Source: an uncultured Aquimarina sp. (GTDB taxonomy: Bacteria > Bacteroidota > Bacteroidia > Flavobacteriales > Flavobacteriaceae). From it: 64,000 nucleotides of DNA. Made by a program: the position numbers and the translations under genes. The first letter of the stretch is position 1, and every line of letters starts with the position of its first letter. The DNA is taken from assembly GCA_947496355.1 (NCBI GenBank), contig CANMCO010000006.1, positions 292,003-356,002 on the forward strand, in the 5' to 3' direction. The notes beneath the pieces were generated by a model. That model searched no databases and was not told where the DNA came from. It worked only from the letters and a program-made list of their open reading frames with translations. This document shows positions 44,046 through 53,748 of the stretch, piece after piece.

Positions 44046-47039
44046 ATGAAAAAACTTCTATTATCGCTAACGGTAATGTTTTGGGCCTTCAATTTCTACG
44101 GTCAGGAATACTTTCCAAAAAACGATGGAGTCAAAACAACAGATTCTAATTATACCGTGTTCAAAAATGCGACGATTCACACCACACCTGATTCAGAAAT
44201 CAAAAATGGAACCCTTGTTATACATAAAGGTAAGATTGTCCAGGTTGGAAATACCGTTCCGGTTCCTGAAAACAGTGTAGTTATCGACCTGAAAGGGAAA
44301 CACATCTACGCATCTTTTATCGATCCTTTCACAAATTTTGGTATTGAAAAACCAAAAAGAAAAGGAGGTAGTATATTCAGTCCAGGAGCTAAATTAGATT
44401 GGAAAGCCACAAGAGAAGGCTATTATTGGAATGATCACATACGACCAGAAACCAATGCCCTAACCGATTTTAAATATGATAGTAAAAAAGCTACTGAATA
44501 TGTAAAAGAGGGGTTTGGAGTATTAAATACTCATATGCCGGATGGAATTATTAGAGGTACTGGGTTATTAGTCGCTTTAAATAATGAAGGAACGGCAGGT
44601 GAACGTTTACTAAGTGATCGATCTGCTCAGTTTTTATCTTTTTCAAAAAGTAATAAAAGTAATCAAGTATACCCAACATCTTTAATGGGAGCCATGGCTT
44701 TGTTAAGACAGTTTTACCACGATGCTAATTGGTATCCTTCAAGTAAATCAGATAACAAAGATTTATCAATTGAAGCATTAAACAGAAATAAGAATCTACC
44801 ACAAATCTTTGAAGCAGGAAGTAGAATTAATGGATTTAGAGCCGATAAAGTGGGAGATCAATTTAATATACAGTATACAATCGTTGGTGGTGGTGATGAA
44901 TATGCCAGAATAGATAAAGTAAAAGCAACCAATGCTAGGTATATCATCCCTTTAGATTTCCCAGAAGCTTACGATGTGTCAGATCCTTATATGGCTAATA
45001 TGGTTAGCCTTGGAGATATGCGTCATTGGAACCAAGCACCAACAAATCCAGCAATTTTATCTAAGAATGGGATTTCTTTCTCCTTAACTACGCATAAGTT
45101 AAAAAAAGTTGCCGATCTTAAAACAAGGATCATGAAAGCAATAGAACATGGTTTGGATAAGAAAATTGCTCTTGCAAGTCTGACTACAGTTCCTGCTCAA
45201 ATTTTAGGAAAAAGTGATCTATTAGGGAGTCTTAAGAAAGGGGCATATGCTAATTTTCTAATAACTAAGGATGAACTGTTTTCAAAAGATAATATCATTT
45301 TTGAAAACTGGGTACAAGGTCACAAGAATGTTGTTAATGACATGACAGTTAAAGATATTAATGGTAAATATGAATTATCTGTTGCCGGAAAATCATATGA
45401 TTTATCTATTTCTGGGAAGCCTTCTAAACCAAAAGCAGAAATTAAACTTGGGGAAACTAAACTAGGTTCAAAAATTAACTACAAAAATAATTGGGTAACG
45501 CTTACATTTACTGATACAGACACCACAAAAACCACATATACCAGAGTAGTTACTGCTATAGGCGATACTCCCAATTTCTGGAGCGGAAAAGCAATCTTAC
45601 CTAATGGTTCTGAAACGTCTTTTACAGCTAAAAAGAAACCCGATGATGCTTCAGATAAGAAAAAAGATAAAAAACCTTCTGACAAAGAAGAAAAACCAGA
45701 AGTATTACCGCTTGCCTACCCTAATATAGCATATGGTAATTCTCAATTACCGAAATCTGAAACTATCTTATTAAAAAATGCTACCGTTTGGACTAATGAA
45801 ACTGATGGTATTTTGACAGAAACGGATGTATTAGTAAAAAATGGTAAAATTTCTGCTGTTGGTAAAAACCTAAGTGCAAATAACGCGAAAGTAATAGATG
45901 CCACAGGAAAACATGTTACTGCCGGTATTATTGATGAGCATTCACATATTGCTGCAGATGCCATTAATGAAGCTGGTCATAACTCTTCTGCCGAGGTGAC
46001 CATTGAAGATGTTGTTTCACCAAGCGATATTAATATCTATAGAAACCTAGCTGGTGGAGTAACTTCTATTCAAGTCCTGCACGGTTCTGCCAATCCAATT
46101 GGTGGTCGATCTGCGATTCTGAAATTAAAATGGGGAGAAAGTGCAGAAAATCTCATTTATAAAAATTCGCCTAAGTTTATAAAATTCGCACTTGGTGAAA
46201 ATGTAAAACAAAGTAATTGGGGAAGCACAACCCGATTCCCACAAACCAGAATGGGGGTTGAACAGCTCTATGTTGACTATTTCAACAGAGCAAAAGAATA
46301 CGAAAAACTAAAGAAAAGCGGGAAGCCCTATCGTAAGGATATAGAAATGGAAACTTTGGTTGAGATTCTTAATGGCCAGCGATTTATTAGTTGTCATTCT
46401 TATGTGCAAAGCGAAATTAATATGCTCATGAAAGTAGCAGAGAAATTTAACTTTAGAGTCAACACTTTTACACATATCCTTGAAGGATATAAAGTAGCTG
46501 ATAAAATGGCTGCGCATGGTGTGGGTGGATCCACTTTCTCAGATTGGTGGGCGTACAAATACGAAGTTAATGATGCAATACCATACAATGCTACTATAAT
46601 GCATAATCAAGGTGTCGTAACAGCAATTAATAGCGATGACGCAGAAATGTCACGTAGATTAAATCAGGAAGCTGCAAAATCAATTAAGTATGGAGGGATA
46701 AGTGAAGAAGATGCGCTGAAATTTGTTACTCTAAATCCAGCAAAATTACTTCACATTGATGATCGAGTAGGAAGTATTAAAGTTGGTAAAGATGCTGATT
46801 TAGTACTATGGACTGATCATCCGCTTTCTATATATGCAAAAGCGGAAAAAACTATTATTGAAGGCGCTATTTATTTTGATCTTGAAAAGGATAAAAATAT
46901 GAGAAAGTCTATCGCTTCAGAGAAAAATAAGTTATCTACCATGATGCTAAAAGCCAAAAATAATGGTTTAAAAACTCAGCCTCCTAAGAAAAAGGAAAAG
47001 CAACACTTTGAGTGTGAAACTATAGAAACTATTAATTAA
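44046..47039 (+). CDS. Large exported amidohydrolase with tandem (one degenerate) domains
   Basis: A 997-residue exported protein (signal peptide ending FNFYGQE; ATG 44046 is preferred to an upstream reading at 43974). It contains two amidohydrolase-type units joined by a Lys/Asp/Ser-rich linker (about residues 525-560). In the second unit the metal motif HSH is present in GIIDEHSHIAADA (about 632), with further ligands in SCHSYVQ and THILEGY and an acidic NSDDAEM. In the first unit the equivalent site reads ASFIDPFTN, without HxH. A second, smaller amidohydrolase gene follows. Substrate unknown; peptide or imide hydrolysis is possible. Confidence 0.9.
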   Translation: MKKLLLSLTVMFWAFNFYGQEYFPKNDGVKTTDSNYTVFKNATIHTTPDSEIKNGTLVIHKGKIVQVGNTVPVPENSVVIDLKGKHIYASFIDPFTNFGIEKPKRKGGSIFSPGAKLDWKATREGYYWNDHIRPETNALTDFKYDSKKATEYVKEGFGVLNTHMPDGIIRGTGLLVALNNEGTAGERLLSDRSAQFLSFSKSNKSNQVYPTSLMGAMALLRQFYHDANWYPSSKSDNKDLSIEALNRNKNLPQIFEAGSRINGFRADKVGDQFNIQYTIVGGGDEYARIDKVKATNARYIIPLDFPEAYDVSDPYMANMVSLGDMRHWNQAPTNPAILSKNGISFSLTTHKLKKVADLKTRIMKAIEHGLDKKIALASLTTVPAQILGKSDLLGSLKKGAYANFLITKDELFSKDNIIFENWVQGHKNVVNDMTVKDINGKYELSVAGKSYDLSISGKPSKPKAEIKLGETKLGSKINYKNNWVTLTFTDTDTTKTTYTRVVTAIGDTPNFWSGKAILPNGSETSFTAKKKPDDASDKKKDKKPSDKEEKPEVLPLAYPNIAYGNSQLPKSETILLKNATVWTNETDGILTETDVLVKNGKISAVGKNLSANNAKVIDATGKHVTAGIIDEHSHIAADAINEAGHNSSAEVTIEDVVSPSDINIYRNLAGGVTSIQVLHGSANPIGGRSAILKLKWGESAENLIYKNSPKFIKFALGENVKQSNWGSTTRFPQTRMGVEQLYVDYFNRAKEYEKLKKSGKPYRKDIEMETLVEILNGQRFISCHSYVQSEINMLMKVAEKFNFRVNTFTHILEGYKVADKMAAHGVGGSTFSDWWAYKYEVNDAIPYNATIMHNQGVVTAINSDDAEMSRRLNQEAAKSIKYGGISEEDALKFVTLNPAKLLHIDDRVGSIKVGKDADLVLWTDHPLSIYAKAEKTIIEGAIYFDLEKDKNMRKSIASEKNKLSTMMLKAKNNGLKTQPPKKKEKQHFECETIETIN

Positions 47040-47099
47040 GGGATTATAACAATTAAGGTCTGATAGTTGAAACTAATCAGATCAATAATCACAAAGAAT

Positions 47100-48389
47100 A
47101 TGAAAAAAATAATATTTATAATAACGTTGCTAATAGTTTTCTCTGGAAAAGTAAACGCACAACAAACCCCTGTCAAAGCGCAAAGTGAAACTATCTCAAT
47201 TACCGGTGCTACTGCGCATATTGGTAATGGTGAGATCATTGAAAATAGCATTATCATTTTTGAAAATGGTAAAATCACTGCAATTGGCACAAGTGGAAGC
47301 GCAACTCCAAAAGGAAAAGTAATAGATGCTTCTGGAAAACATGTATACCCTGGTTTTATAGCCCCTAATTCAACATTAGGATTAGTAGAGATCAGTGCCG
47401 TAAGAGCAACTGATGATGATAGCGAACTAGGAAGTTATAATCCACATATACGTAGTATTATTGCCTATAATGCAGAAAGTAAAATTGTAGAAAGTATGCG
47501 TCCTAATGGTGTTCTAACTGCACAAATAACTCCGCGTGGAGGTGTGTTTTCTGGAACATCATCTATCGTGCAATTAGACGCATGGAATTGGGAAGATGCT
47601 ACCATAAAAGCAGATGACGGAGTACATATGAACTGGCCAAACATTTTTACAAGAGGCCGCTGGTGGATGGGCGAAGATCCTGGATTTAAGCCTAATAAAG
47701 AGTACTCAAAACAGGTTTCCCAATTAGAAAGTTTCATTAATCAGGCAAAAGCTTCTTTGAAATCAGCATCTACAGATAATTTACCTCATCTGGCAATGAA
47801 AGGTATTTTTGATGGGACTAAAACACTATTTGTGCATGTAAATGCTGAAAAAGCAATCTTAGATGTAATTTCTTTCGCTAAAAAACACAATGTCAAAAAA
47901 CTGGTATTGGTTGACGCATATGAAGCATACAAAGTGGCAAATCAGCTAAAACAAAATGATATTGCCGTTTTATCAGGGAGAACACACAAGACACCAAATC
48001 TTGAAGATGAAGATTATGATCTTCCGTATAAAAATGCCAAATTACTAATGGATGCCGGTGTATTAGTCGCTTTACAAAATAGCGGTGGTATGGAACGTGC
48101 TAATGCGAGAAATCTTCCTTTTCAAGCAGGAACTGTAGCTGCGCATGGCCTAAATAAAGAAAAAGCACTACAACTTATTACAGGAAATAGTGCTAAAATC
48201 TTAGGAATTGATGATTTTACAGGTACATTAGAGGTTGGTAAAGATGCAACTCTATTTATTAGTATAGGTGATGCTTTAGATATGCGAACCAATCAATTAG
48301 AAAAAGCTTTCATTCAAGGTCGTGATATTAGTCTAGAAAGCCATCAGACTAAACTTTGGCAGCGATACAGTGGTAAACATTCTAAATAG
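47100..48389 (+). CDS. Exported amidohydrolase-like protein lacking the HxH metal motif
   Basis: A 429-residue exported protein (signal peptide ending GKVNAQQ; ATG 47100 chosen because it begins this signal). It has the N-terminal composite beta-sandwich of amidohydrolases (ISITGATAHIGNGEIIENSIIIF split over strands, IDASGKHVYPGFIAP) and the C-terminal KILGIDDFTGTLEVGKDATLFI, but the HxH that should follow PGFI reads PNSTLG. It resembles the degenerate N-terminal half of the 997-residue neighbour. It lies 60 bases downstream of that gene and probably forms a complex with it; this is inference. Confidence 0.88.
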   Translation: MKKIIFIITLLIVFSGKVNAQQTPVKAQSETISITGATAHIGNGEIIENSIIIFENGKITAIGTSGSATPKGKVIDASGKHVYPGFIAPNSTLGLVEISAVRATDDDSELGSYNPHIRSIIAYNAESKIVESMRPNGVLTAQITPRGGVFSGTSSIVQLDAWNWEDATIKADDGVHMNWPNIFTRGRWWMGEDPGFKPNKEYSKQVSQLESFINQAKASLKSASTDNLPHLAMKGIFDGTKTLFVHVNAEKAILDVISFAKKHNVKKLVLVDAYEAYKVANQLKQNDIAVLSGRTHKTPNLEDEDYDLPYKNAKLLMDAGVLVALQNSGGMERANARNLPFQAGTVAAHGLNKEKALQLITGNSAKILGIDDFTGTLEVGKDATLFISIGDALDMRTNQLEKAFIQGRDISLESHQTKLWQRYSGKHSK

Positions 48390-48407
48390 TTTGTTTTTCT
48401 GAAACTG

Positions 48408-48449
48408 AAACATCCCATCATATTAGAAAATGATGGGATGTTTATTTTT
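48408..48449. terminator. Bidirectional terminator between the amidohydrolase and aminotransferase genes
   Basis: A perfect 13-bp stem, AAACATCCCATCA (48408-48420) with TGATGGGATGTTT (48431-48443), with a T-rich stretch on the plus strand. The genes on both sides converge on it. Confidence 0.9.
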
Positions 48450-49571
48450 TCAGCTTTTGAATTCCTTCATATCTTCAAGAGCACTAATCAACATATTGAC
48501 ATGATTACGTGTACAACTCTCTCCCATTATTCCAATTCTCCATATTTTTCCGGCGAAAGCACCTAATCCACCTCCCACTTCTATATTATAATCACTAAGC
48601 AACTTACTTCTGATCAAAGCTTCATCATTACCCTCTGGCAAGAATACAGAATTTAGGTTTGGTAATCTATATTGTTCTTCGACCAAATATCTAAACCCTA
48701 GAGATTCTAGTTTTGTTTTTAATACATGATGTACTTCTTGATGTCTTTTCCATCGATTCTCGAGACCTTCTTCCAAAACAATTCGTAATGACTCTCTTAA
48801 TGCAAAAACCGAAGATACTGGTGCGGTATGATGATACGCTCTTTTGGCGCCTCCCCAATAATTCTTAACCAAGCTAAGGTCTAAAAACCAACTTTGAACC
48901 TTTGTTTTTCTATTTTCTAATGCTTTCACAGCGCTATCAGAAAAACTAACAGGTGATAATCCCGGAGGAGCACTTAAACACTTTTGTGTTCCGGTATAAA
49001 TAGCATCTATGCCCCATTCGTCTACCTTAAGTTCCATACCACAATATGACGTTACGGCATCAACCATCAATAAACCTCCTGCATCATGAACTAAGTCACT
49101 AATCTCTTTTATTGGTTGCAAAGCTCCGGTAGAAGTTTCTGCATGCACCAAAGCCACTAATTTTGGTTTTGGACACTTATCCAATGCTTTTTTAACATCT
49201 TCAGGAGAGGCAACAGTTCCCCATTCTTTTTCTACTTTATGAACTATTGCACCACAACGTTCTGCTATATCTACCATTCTGCCACCAAAAACTCCATTTA
49301 TACATATAATCACTTCATCACCAGGCTCCACTAGATTTACCAAACATGTTTCCATACCTGCACTACCGGGTGCAGATACTACAAATGATAGATGATTTTT
49401 AGTGATGAATGTTTCTTGCGTCATGGTTTTTACCTCATCCATAATCTTCACAAACTCTGGATCCAAATGTCCTATCAGAGGAGTAGACATAGCTTTGAGC
49501 ACCCTTGGATGTGCATCAGACGGACCTGGCCCCATTAAAATTCTATTACTCGTGTTAAGTTCATTGTACAT
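48450..49571 (-). CDS. Class V aminotransferase (alanine-glyoxylate/serine-pyruvate type)
   Basis: A 373-residue PLP enzyme of fold type I. The N-terminus GPGPSDAHPRVLKAM and the PLP-lysine segment IYTGTQKCLSAPPGLSPVSFS (Lys about 197) match the alanine-glyoxylate/serine-pyruvate/purine-catabolism aminotransferase group. HAETSTG and MVDAVTSYCGMEL bind the cofactor phosphate and pyridine. Exact amino donor and acceptor are uncertain. It is a single-gene unit. Confidence 0.9.
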   Translation of the reverse strand: MYNELNTSNRILMGPGPSDAHPRVLKAMSTPLIGHLDPEFVKIMDEVKTMTQETFITKNHLSFVVSAPGSAGMETCLVNLVEPGDEVIICINGVFGGRMVDIAERCGAIVHKVEKEWGTVASPEDVKKALDKCPKPKLVALVHAETSTGALQPIKEISDLVHDAGGLLMVDAVTSYCGMELKVDEWGIDAIYTGTQKCLSAPPGLSPVSFSDSAVKALENRKTKVQSWFLDLSLVKNYWGGAKRAYHHTAPVSSVFALRESLRIVLEEGLENRWKRHQEVHHVLKTKLESLGFRYLVEEQYRLPNLNSVFLPEGNDEALIRSKLLSDYNIEVGGGLGAFAGKIWRIGIMGESCTRNHVNMLISALEDMKEFKS

Positions 49572-49805
49572 AGTCTATATTTTTATTAGTTGCTCACTAT
49601 ATCGATTTCGTAAATAAAATTAAATAAAGGATATAAAGTTAGATAATTCTATTATTTACGGATTTCGGGTTCCTTAGGCTTTTTGTTAAAACCCCATTTT
49701 AGAATATCAATTATATATTCTGAAAGTAAGATATGCTATAAAAATTATTAGATTCAAAAAAAAGCAGCTGGATTTTTATCAAAAAAAGTTTTTAGGTTTT
49801 TATGA

Positions 49806-49844
49806 AAAACAAAACCCACCAAACATATTGGCAGGTTTTGTTTT
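49806..49844 (-). terminator. Terminator after the DUF6503-like lipoprotein gene
   Basis: Stem AAAACAAAACC (49806-49816) with GGTTTTGTTTT (49834-49844), with inner partial pairing CCAA/TTGG. Read on the minus strand it lies 22 bases after the stop at 49867. The remaining gap up to the aminotransferase start (49572-49805) is AT-rich and shows nothing else. Confidence 0.72.
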
Positions 49845-49866
49845 AAATATATATTGTCAGAAATAC

Positions 49867-50664
49867 TTATTGCTTTTCTACGGGCTCTTCAAAAAGAGAA
49901 ACTTCAGCTTTTTCCTTACTTGCTATGGTATTAATAAAATTTCTTTCACTTTTTACTTCTCCAACTACTCCATTCTCATAATTTCTCCATTTCAAAGTTT
50001 TAGGAAGTAATAATCCATTTACGTCACTCCAATCCGCATATTCAATCAAACTGATTTTTTCGCTGGCTTCTTTACTAAAAAAGGTTACGGTATATCCTAG
50101 AAATTTCATCTTTCTGGATGAAGCATCATAATAAAGAAAATAATTGTCCTTTGGAGAATCTCCTACACCATCGCCATATGATATTTTATACCCAGGGTAT
50201 ACAACATTATCTACTTTAAGATCGTCAACTTTTTGATAAGATATACCACTATCCCCAAGAACAAATGGCATGGCATAGAAATAAAACATCAGGTTATGGT
50301 AAAAACGTGGATTTCCTTTGAAATAGGTCGAATCTTGTTTTAACCAAGCATCCTTCCCATCAAAACCCAGAACAAATTTATCTGTTTCAACACGTGCTTT
50401 ACGAGTTTTAAGATCTGTTGTATGTTTTTCATTTCCCTCTGGGTTAACCAATTCAAAAATCAAAGTATTCATTTCATCAAAAGCCTGAATACCTCCATGA
50501 GCACTAAAAATGGCAGCAATTTCTTTTGGAAAATCCTTAGAACGGTCTATTACTTCTTCTTTTTGTGAAGCATCTATAGTACTATTTTCTTTTTCTGGCT
50601 TTGCCTCTTGTTTACAGGAGATCGTAGTTGTAACTATTAATAGTAGTGTGAATAGTTTTTTCAT
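49867..50664 (-). CDS. DUF6503-like lipoprotein
   Basis: A 265-residue predicted lipoprotein (MKKLFTLLLIVTTTISC, Cys17). The segment EIAAIFSAHGGIQAFDEMNTLIFEL resembles the opening of a Bacteroidota family annotated DUF6503, whose beta-rich body shares features with LolA/LolB-type lipid-binding folds (strand pairs such as KARVETDKFVLGFDGKDAWL). A repeating Trp/Tyr pattern follows. Function unknown; it lies about 70 bases downstream of the 431-residue exported-protein gene on the same strand. Confidence 0.75.
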   Translation of the reverse strand: MKKLFTLLLIVTTTISCKQEAKPEKENSTIDASQKEEVIDRSKDFPKEIAAIFSAHGGIQAFDEMNTLIFELVNPEGNEKHTTDLKTRKARVETDKFVLGFDGKDAWLKQDSTYFKGNPRFYHNLMFYFYAMPFVLGDSGISYQKVDDLKVDNVVYPGYKISYGDGVGDSPKDNYFLYYDASSRKMKFLGYTVTFFSKEASEKISLIEYADWSDVNGLLLPKTLKWRNYENGVVGEVKSERNFINTIASKEKAEVSLFEEPVEKQ

Positions 50665-50735
50665 AAGTAAGGTTTAGTTATCAGTGATTTTAAAAAGAAT
50701 GTAGTCGAATCGTTTACATAACCTTACAACAAAAA

Positions 50736-52031
50736 TCAGGTTTTTTGTTTTTTCTTTTTTGCAGCCGGAAACAGAACATTATTCAATATCAAACGATATC
50801 CCGGAGAATTGGGATGTAATTCTAATTCTGTCTTAGGGTCCCCCACTCTGTGCGTGTAATCTTCTGGATCATGACCGCCATAAAATGTAAAGAAACCTTT
50901 TCCTTTTATACCATGTATGTATCGAGCTTCTCCGTTGGTTCTATTCTCCCCCAATATTAGCACATTTGATTTTATTTCATTAGGGTTATAGGCGGTAGTT
51001 TGCCCCATAAATCCCTTCACCAGTGCTGTATGATTCTGACATAGCATGGTAGGAATGGGATCCCATTTTGCCGAAAAATCCATAAGTGTGAAGTAATCCG
51101 TTGTCTTTGAAATACGACGATTACGAGTCATATCTATAGAAGAAAATTCATAAACATTAGGGCTACGTTCTAAAGTAAAATTCTTGAATGCAAAAGTTTT
51201 ACCATAATCAATTTTGGATTGGTAACCAGGCTCACTTGGATCACCGTCGAACATTGGTTCACATATATCTATACCTTCAGCTGACAATGCAATCTCAAAA
51301 CTATCAGTAGCACTGCACATAGCAAACATAAACCCTCCACCCACAACGTAGTCTCTAATTTTTAAAGCAACTGCTAATTTTTCCTGGGAAACTTTTTGAT
51401 AGCCCAATGTATTTGCCAATTTTTCGGCTGCCGCTTTTTCTCGAATATACCATGGCGCCGCTCTATAAGAAGCATAAAACTTACCATATTGCCCTGTAAA
51501 ATCTTCATGATGCAGGTGAAGCCAATCGTAAAGAATTAAATTATCTTCTAATACCTCCTCATCATAGATGGTTTCATAAGGGATTTCAGCAAAGGTTAAT
51601 ACCATAGTAACCGCATCATCCCAGGGTTGATTTCCTTTTGGAGAATATACAGCGATTTTTGGTGCCTTTTCCAAGACCACAGCCTCCATATTTTGAGAAG
51701 GACTACTAATTTCTTCAAGAATTTCTTCAGTTTCGGGATCACTTAAAATTTCATATGTAATGCCTCTAATTGTACACTCTTTTCTAATAGATTCTGTATC
51801 TGGAAGAAGAAAAGATCCTCCTCTGTAGTTTAACAGCCATTTTACCTTAAGATCTTTACTAAGTGTCCAATAGGTTATACCGTAAGCTTTAAGATGATTT
51901 TGTTGTCCATCTGCATCCATAGGGATTAGGACATAAGAAGCATACGATTGAATGGAAAACAGAAGAAACAACGCACATAGAACAGAAGGAATAACCTTCT
52001 TTTCTATGAAAAATTGTTTTACAAAAAACAT
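50736..52031 (-). CDS. Exported protein of the family often labelled asparagine synthetase B
   Basis: A 431-residue protein with a signal peptide (ALFLLFSIQSYA). It begins SYVLIPMDADGQQNHLKAYGITYWTL, the opening of a Bacteroidota family often annotated asparagine synthetase B. It lacks the N-terminal Cys of glutamine-hydrolysing synthetases and any PP-loop (SGGxDS), and it is exported, so that label is not supported. Motifs of note are YDWLHLHHEDF and FMFAMCSATDSFEIALSAEG. The start is placed at ATG 52031, four bases after the dnaB stop; longer readings overlap dnaB. Function unknown. Confidence 0.8.
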   Translation of the reverse strand: MFFVKQFFIEKKVIPSVLCALFLLFSIQSYASYVLIPMDADGQQNHLKAYGITYWTLSKDLKVKWLLNYRGGSFLLPDTESIRKECTIRGITYEILSDPETEEILEEISSPSQNMEAVVLEKAPKIAVYSPKGNQPWDDAVTMVLTFAEIPYETIYDEEVLEDNLILYDWLHLHHEDFTGQYGKFYASYRAAPWYIREKAAAEKLANTLGYQKVSQEKLAVALKIRDYVVGGGFMFAMCSATDSFEIALSAEGIDICEPMFDGDPSEPGYQSKIDYGKTFAFKNFTLERSPNVYEFSSIDMTRNRRISKTTDYFTLMDFSAKWDPIPTMLCQNHTALVKGFMGQTTAYNPNEIKSNVLILGENRTNGEARYIHGIKGKGFFTFYGGHDPEDYTHRVGDPKTELELHPNSPGYRLILNNVLFPAAKKKKQKT

Positions 52032-52035
52032 TGTT

Positions 52036-53580
52036 TTAGAAAGGTACTTCATCATCGTCACCAGAATCATTTATACTGCTCCCAAAAGCTTCATCTGCGC
52101 TAGGAAGATGGCTTGTGCCAAAAGGCTCTTCTTCTTTACCATCATTCATTTTAGAATGAAACTCAAAAGGAGTACTAAAATCATCTAAGTTATCAAATTT
52201 ACCTAAGTGACCAATGAATTTTAACCTAATATTTTCTAGACCACCATTACGGTGCTTAGCAACAATAAATTCTCCTTGCCCTTGCGTAGGAGATCTTTCT
52301 TCATCATCCCACTCATCTATTTTATAATATTCTGGTCGATAAATAAATGAAACAATATCCGCATCTTGCTCGATCGCTCCAGATTCACGAAGGTCACTAA
52401 GTAATGGTCTTTTACTTCCTCCACGTGTTTCAACTGCTCGTGATAACTGAGATAGAGCAATTACGGGTACACTTAATTCTTTTGCCAAAGCCTTAAGGTT
52501 ACGTGAAATAGTCGAGATTTCCTGTTCTCTGTTTCCATTTTTACCAGATCCCCCAGCCGTCATTAGTTGCAAATAATCAATAACGATCATTTTTATACCA
52601 TGTTGAGAGGCCAGGCGTCGTGCTTTTGCTCTAAGGTCAAAAATTGACAACGAGGGTGTATCATCAATAAATAATGGAGCTTTTTCAAGATCCTTTACCT
52701 TCACGTTTAACTGTTCCCATTCGTGTTTTTCTAATTTACCAGTACGTAATTTTTCTGATGAAAGACCAGTTTCTGATGAAATTAAACGGGTAATCAACTG
52801 TACCGATGACATCTCTAATGAGAAAAAAGCAACAGGGATATTCTGCCCAACTGCCATATTCCTTGCCATAGAAAGTGTTAAAGCCGTTTTACCCATACCC
52901 GGACGGGCAGCCACAATGATCAAATCACTTGGCTGCCAACCCGAAGTAAGTTTATCTAACTTATCAAAGCCAGATGGGATTCCACTTAAACCTTCTTTGT
53001 TTGAGATTTCTTGTATTTTTTTCTTAGCCTGTATTACTAAGTTTTGAGCACTCTCTGTTGATCTCTTAATATTTCCTTGTGTAACTTCATACAATCTAGA
53101 TTCTGCCATATCTAAGAGGTCGAAAACATCTGTGGTTTCATCGTATGATTCTTCTATAATCTCATTTGAAATTTTAATAAGACTACGCTGAATGTATTTT
53201 TGTAGAATAATACGTGCATGAAACTCTATATGGGCAGAAGAGGCTACTTTTTGAGTTAATTGTATTAGATAATAATCACCCCCAGCTAGTTCTAGTCTCG
53301 AATCCTTTTTGAGTTGGCTAGAAACCGTTAATAAGTCTATTGGTTCAGAGTTTTCGAAGAGTTTAAAGATTGCCTCGAAGATGTATTGATGCGCCTCTCG
53401 ATAAAAAACATCAGGATTAAGAATGTCAATAATTTCATCAACCCCTTTCTTATCAATCATCATTGCCCCGAGCACAACTTCCTCTAAATCAACTGCTTGA
53501 GGAGGTATTTTTCCTTTCTCAAGCGAAATTACGTTCCCCCGACCGTAATTTATTTGCTGAGCTTGCTGTACTTTTTCCAT
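52036..53580 (-). CDS. dnaB: Replicative DNA helicase
   Basis: Hexameric 5'-3' helicase of the replication fork. The 514-residue protein has the DnaB N-terminal domain (PQAVDLEEVVLGAMMIDK) and the RecA-like domain with Walker A PGMGKTALT, MIVIDYLQLM (Walker B), ISRNLKALAKEL and VIALSQLSRAVE, RESGAIEQDADIV. ATG 53580 is used because it begins the family N-terminus; the longer in-frame reading to 53619 has no support. The downstream exported-protein gene starts four bases after its stop. Confidence 0.96.
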   Translation of the reverse strand: MEKVQQAQQINYGRGNVISLEKGKIPPQAVDLEEVVLGAMMIDKKGVDEIIDILNPDVFYREAHQYIFEAIFKLFENSEPIDLLTVSSQLKKDSRLELAGGDYYLIQLTQKVASSAHIEFHARIILQKYIQRSLIKISNEIIEESYDETTDVFDLLDMAESRLYEVTQGNIKRSTESAQNLVIQAKKKIQEISNKEGLSGIPSGFDKLDKLTSGWQPSDLIIVAARPGMGKTALTLSMARNMAVGQNIPVAFFSLEMSSVQLITRLISSETGLSSEKLRTGKLEKHEWEQLNVKVKDLEKAPLFIDDTPSLSIFDLRAKARRLASQHGIKMIVIDYLQLMTAGGSGKNGNREQEISTISRNLKALAKELSVPVIALSQLSRAVETRGGSKRPLLSDLRESGAIEQDADIVSFIYRPEYYKIDEWDDEERSPTQGQGEFIVAKHRNGGLENIRLKFIGHLGKFDNLDDFSTPFEFHSKMNDGKEEEPFGTSHLPSADEAFGSSINDSGDDDEVPF

Positions 53581-53660
53581 AACCACGAATGTAAAAAATT
53601 TGTAAAGAGATGTACCCAATTACAAAGATACGAATGTCCACCGGTCTTCAACAAATGAAC

Positions 53661-53690
53661 TGTTAATAAGTTAATTTTATTGTTAATAAG
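53661..53690. repeat. Pair of TGTTAATAAG direct repeats upstream of dnaB
   Basis: Two identical decamers (53661-53670 and 53681-53690) are spaced exactly 20 bp apart, about two helical turns, 80-110 bases upstream of the dnaB ATG. They could be a regulator site. The minus-strand form contains TTATTAACA, two mismatches from a DnaA box, so no DnaA claim is made. Confidence 0.45.
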
Positions 53691-53697
53691 CAAAAAA

Positions 53698-53724
53698 AAA
53701 TCTGAAGTTTAACACTTCAGATTT
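53698..53724 (-). terminator. Terminator after accA
   Basis: Stem AAATCTGAAG (53698-53707) with CTTCAGATTT (53715-53724) and a 7-nt loop, followed on the minus strand by a long T run. It lies 25 bases after the accA stop. Confidence 0.92.
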
Positions 53725-53748
53725 AGGTAGTAAGTGATTCTTTAGGGG

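Noticed and set aside
50736..52031. Asparagine synthetase B as a functional name
   Set aside because: A signal peptide is present and both the catalytic N-terminal Cys and PP-loop are missing.
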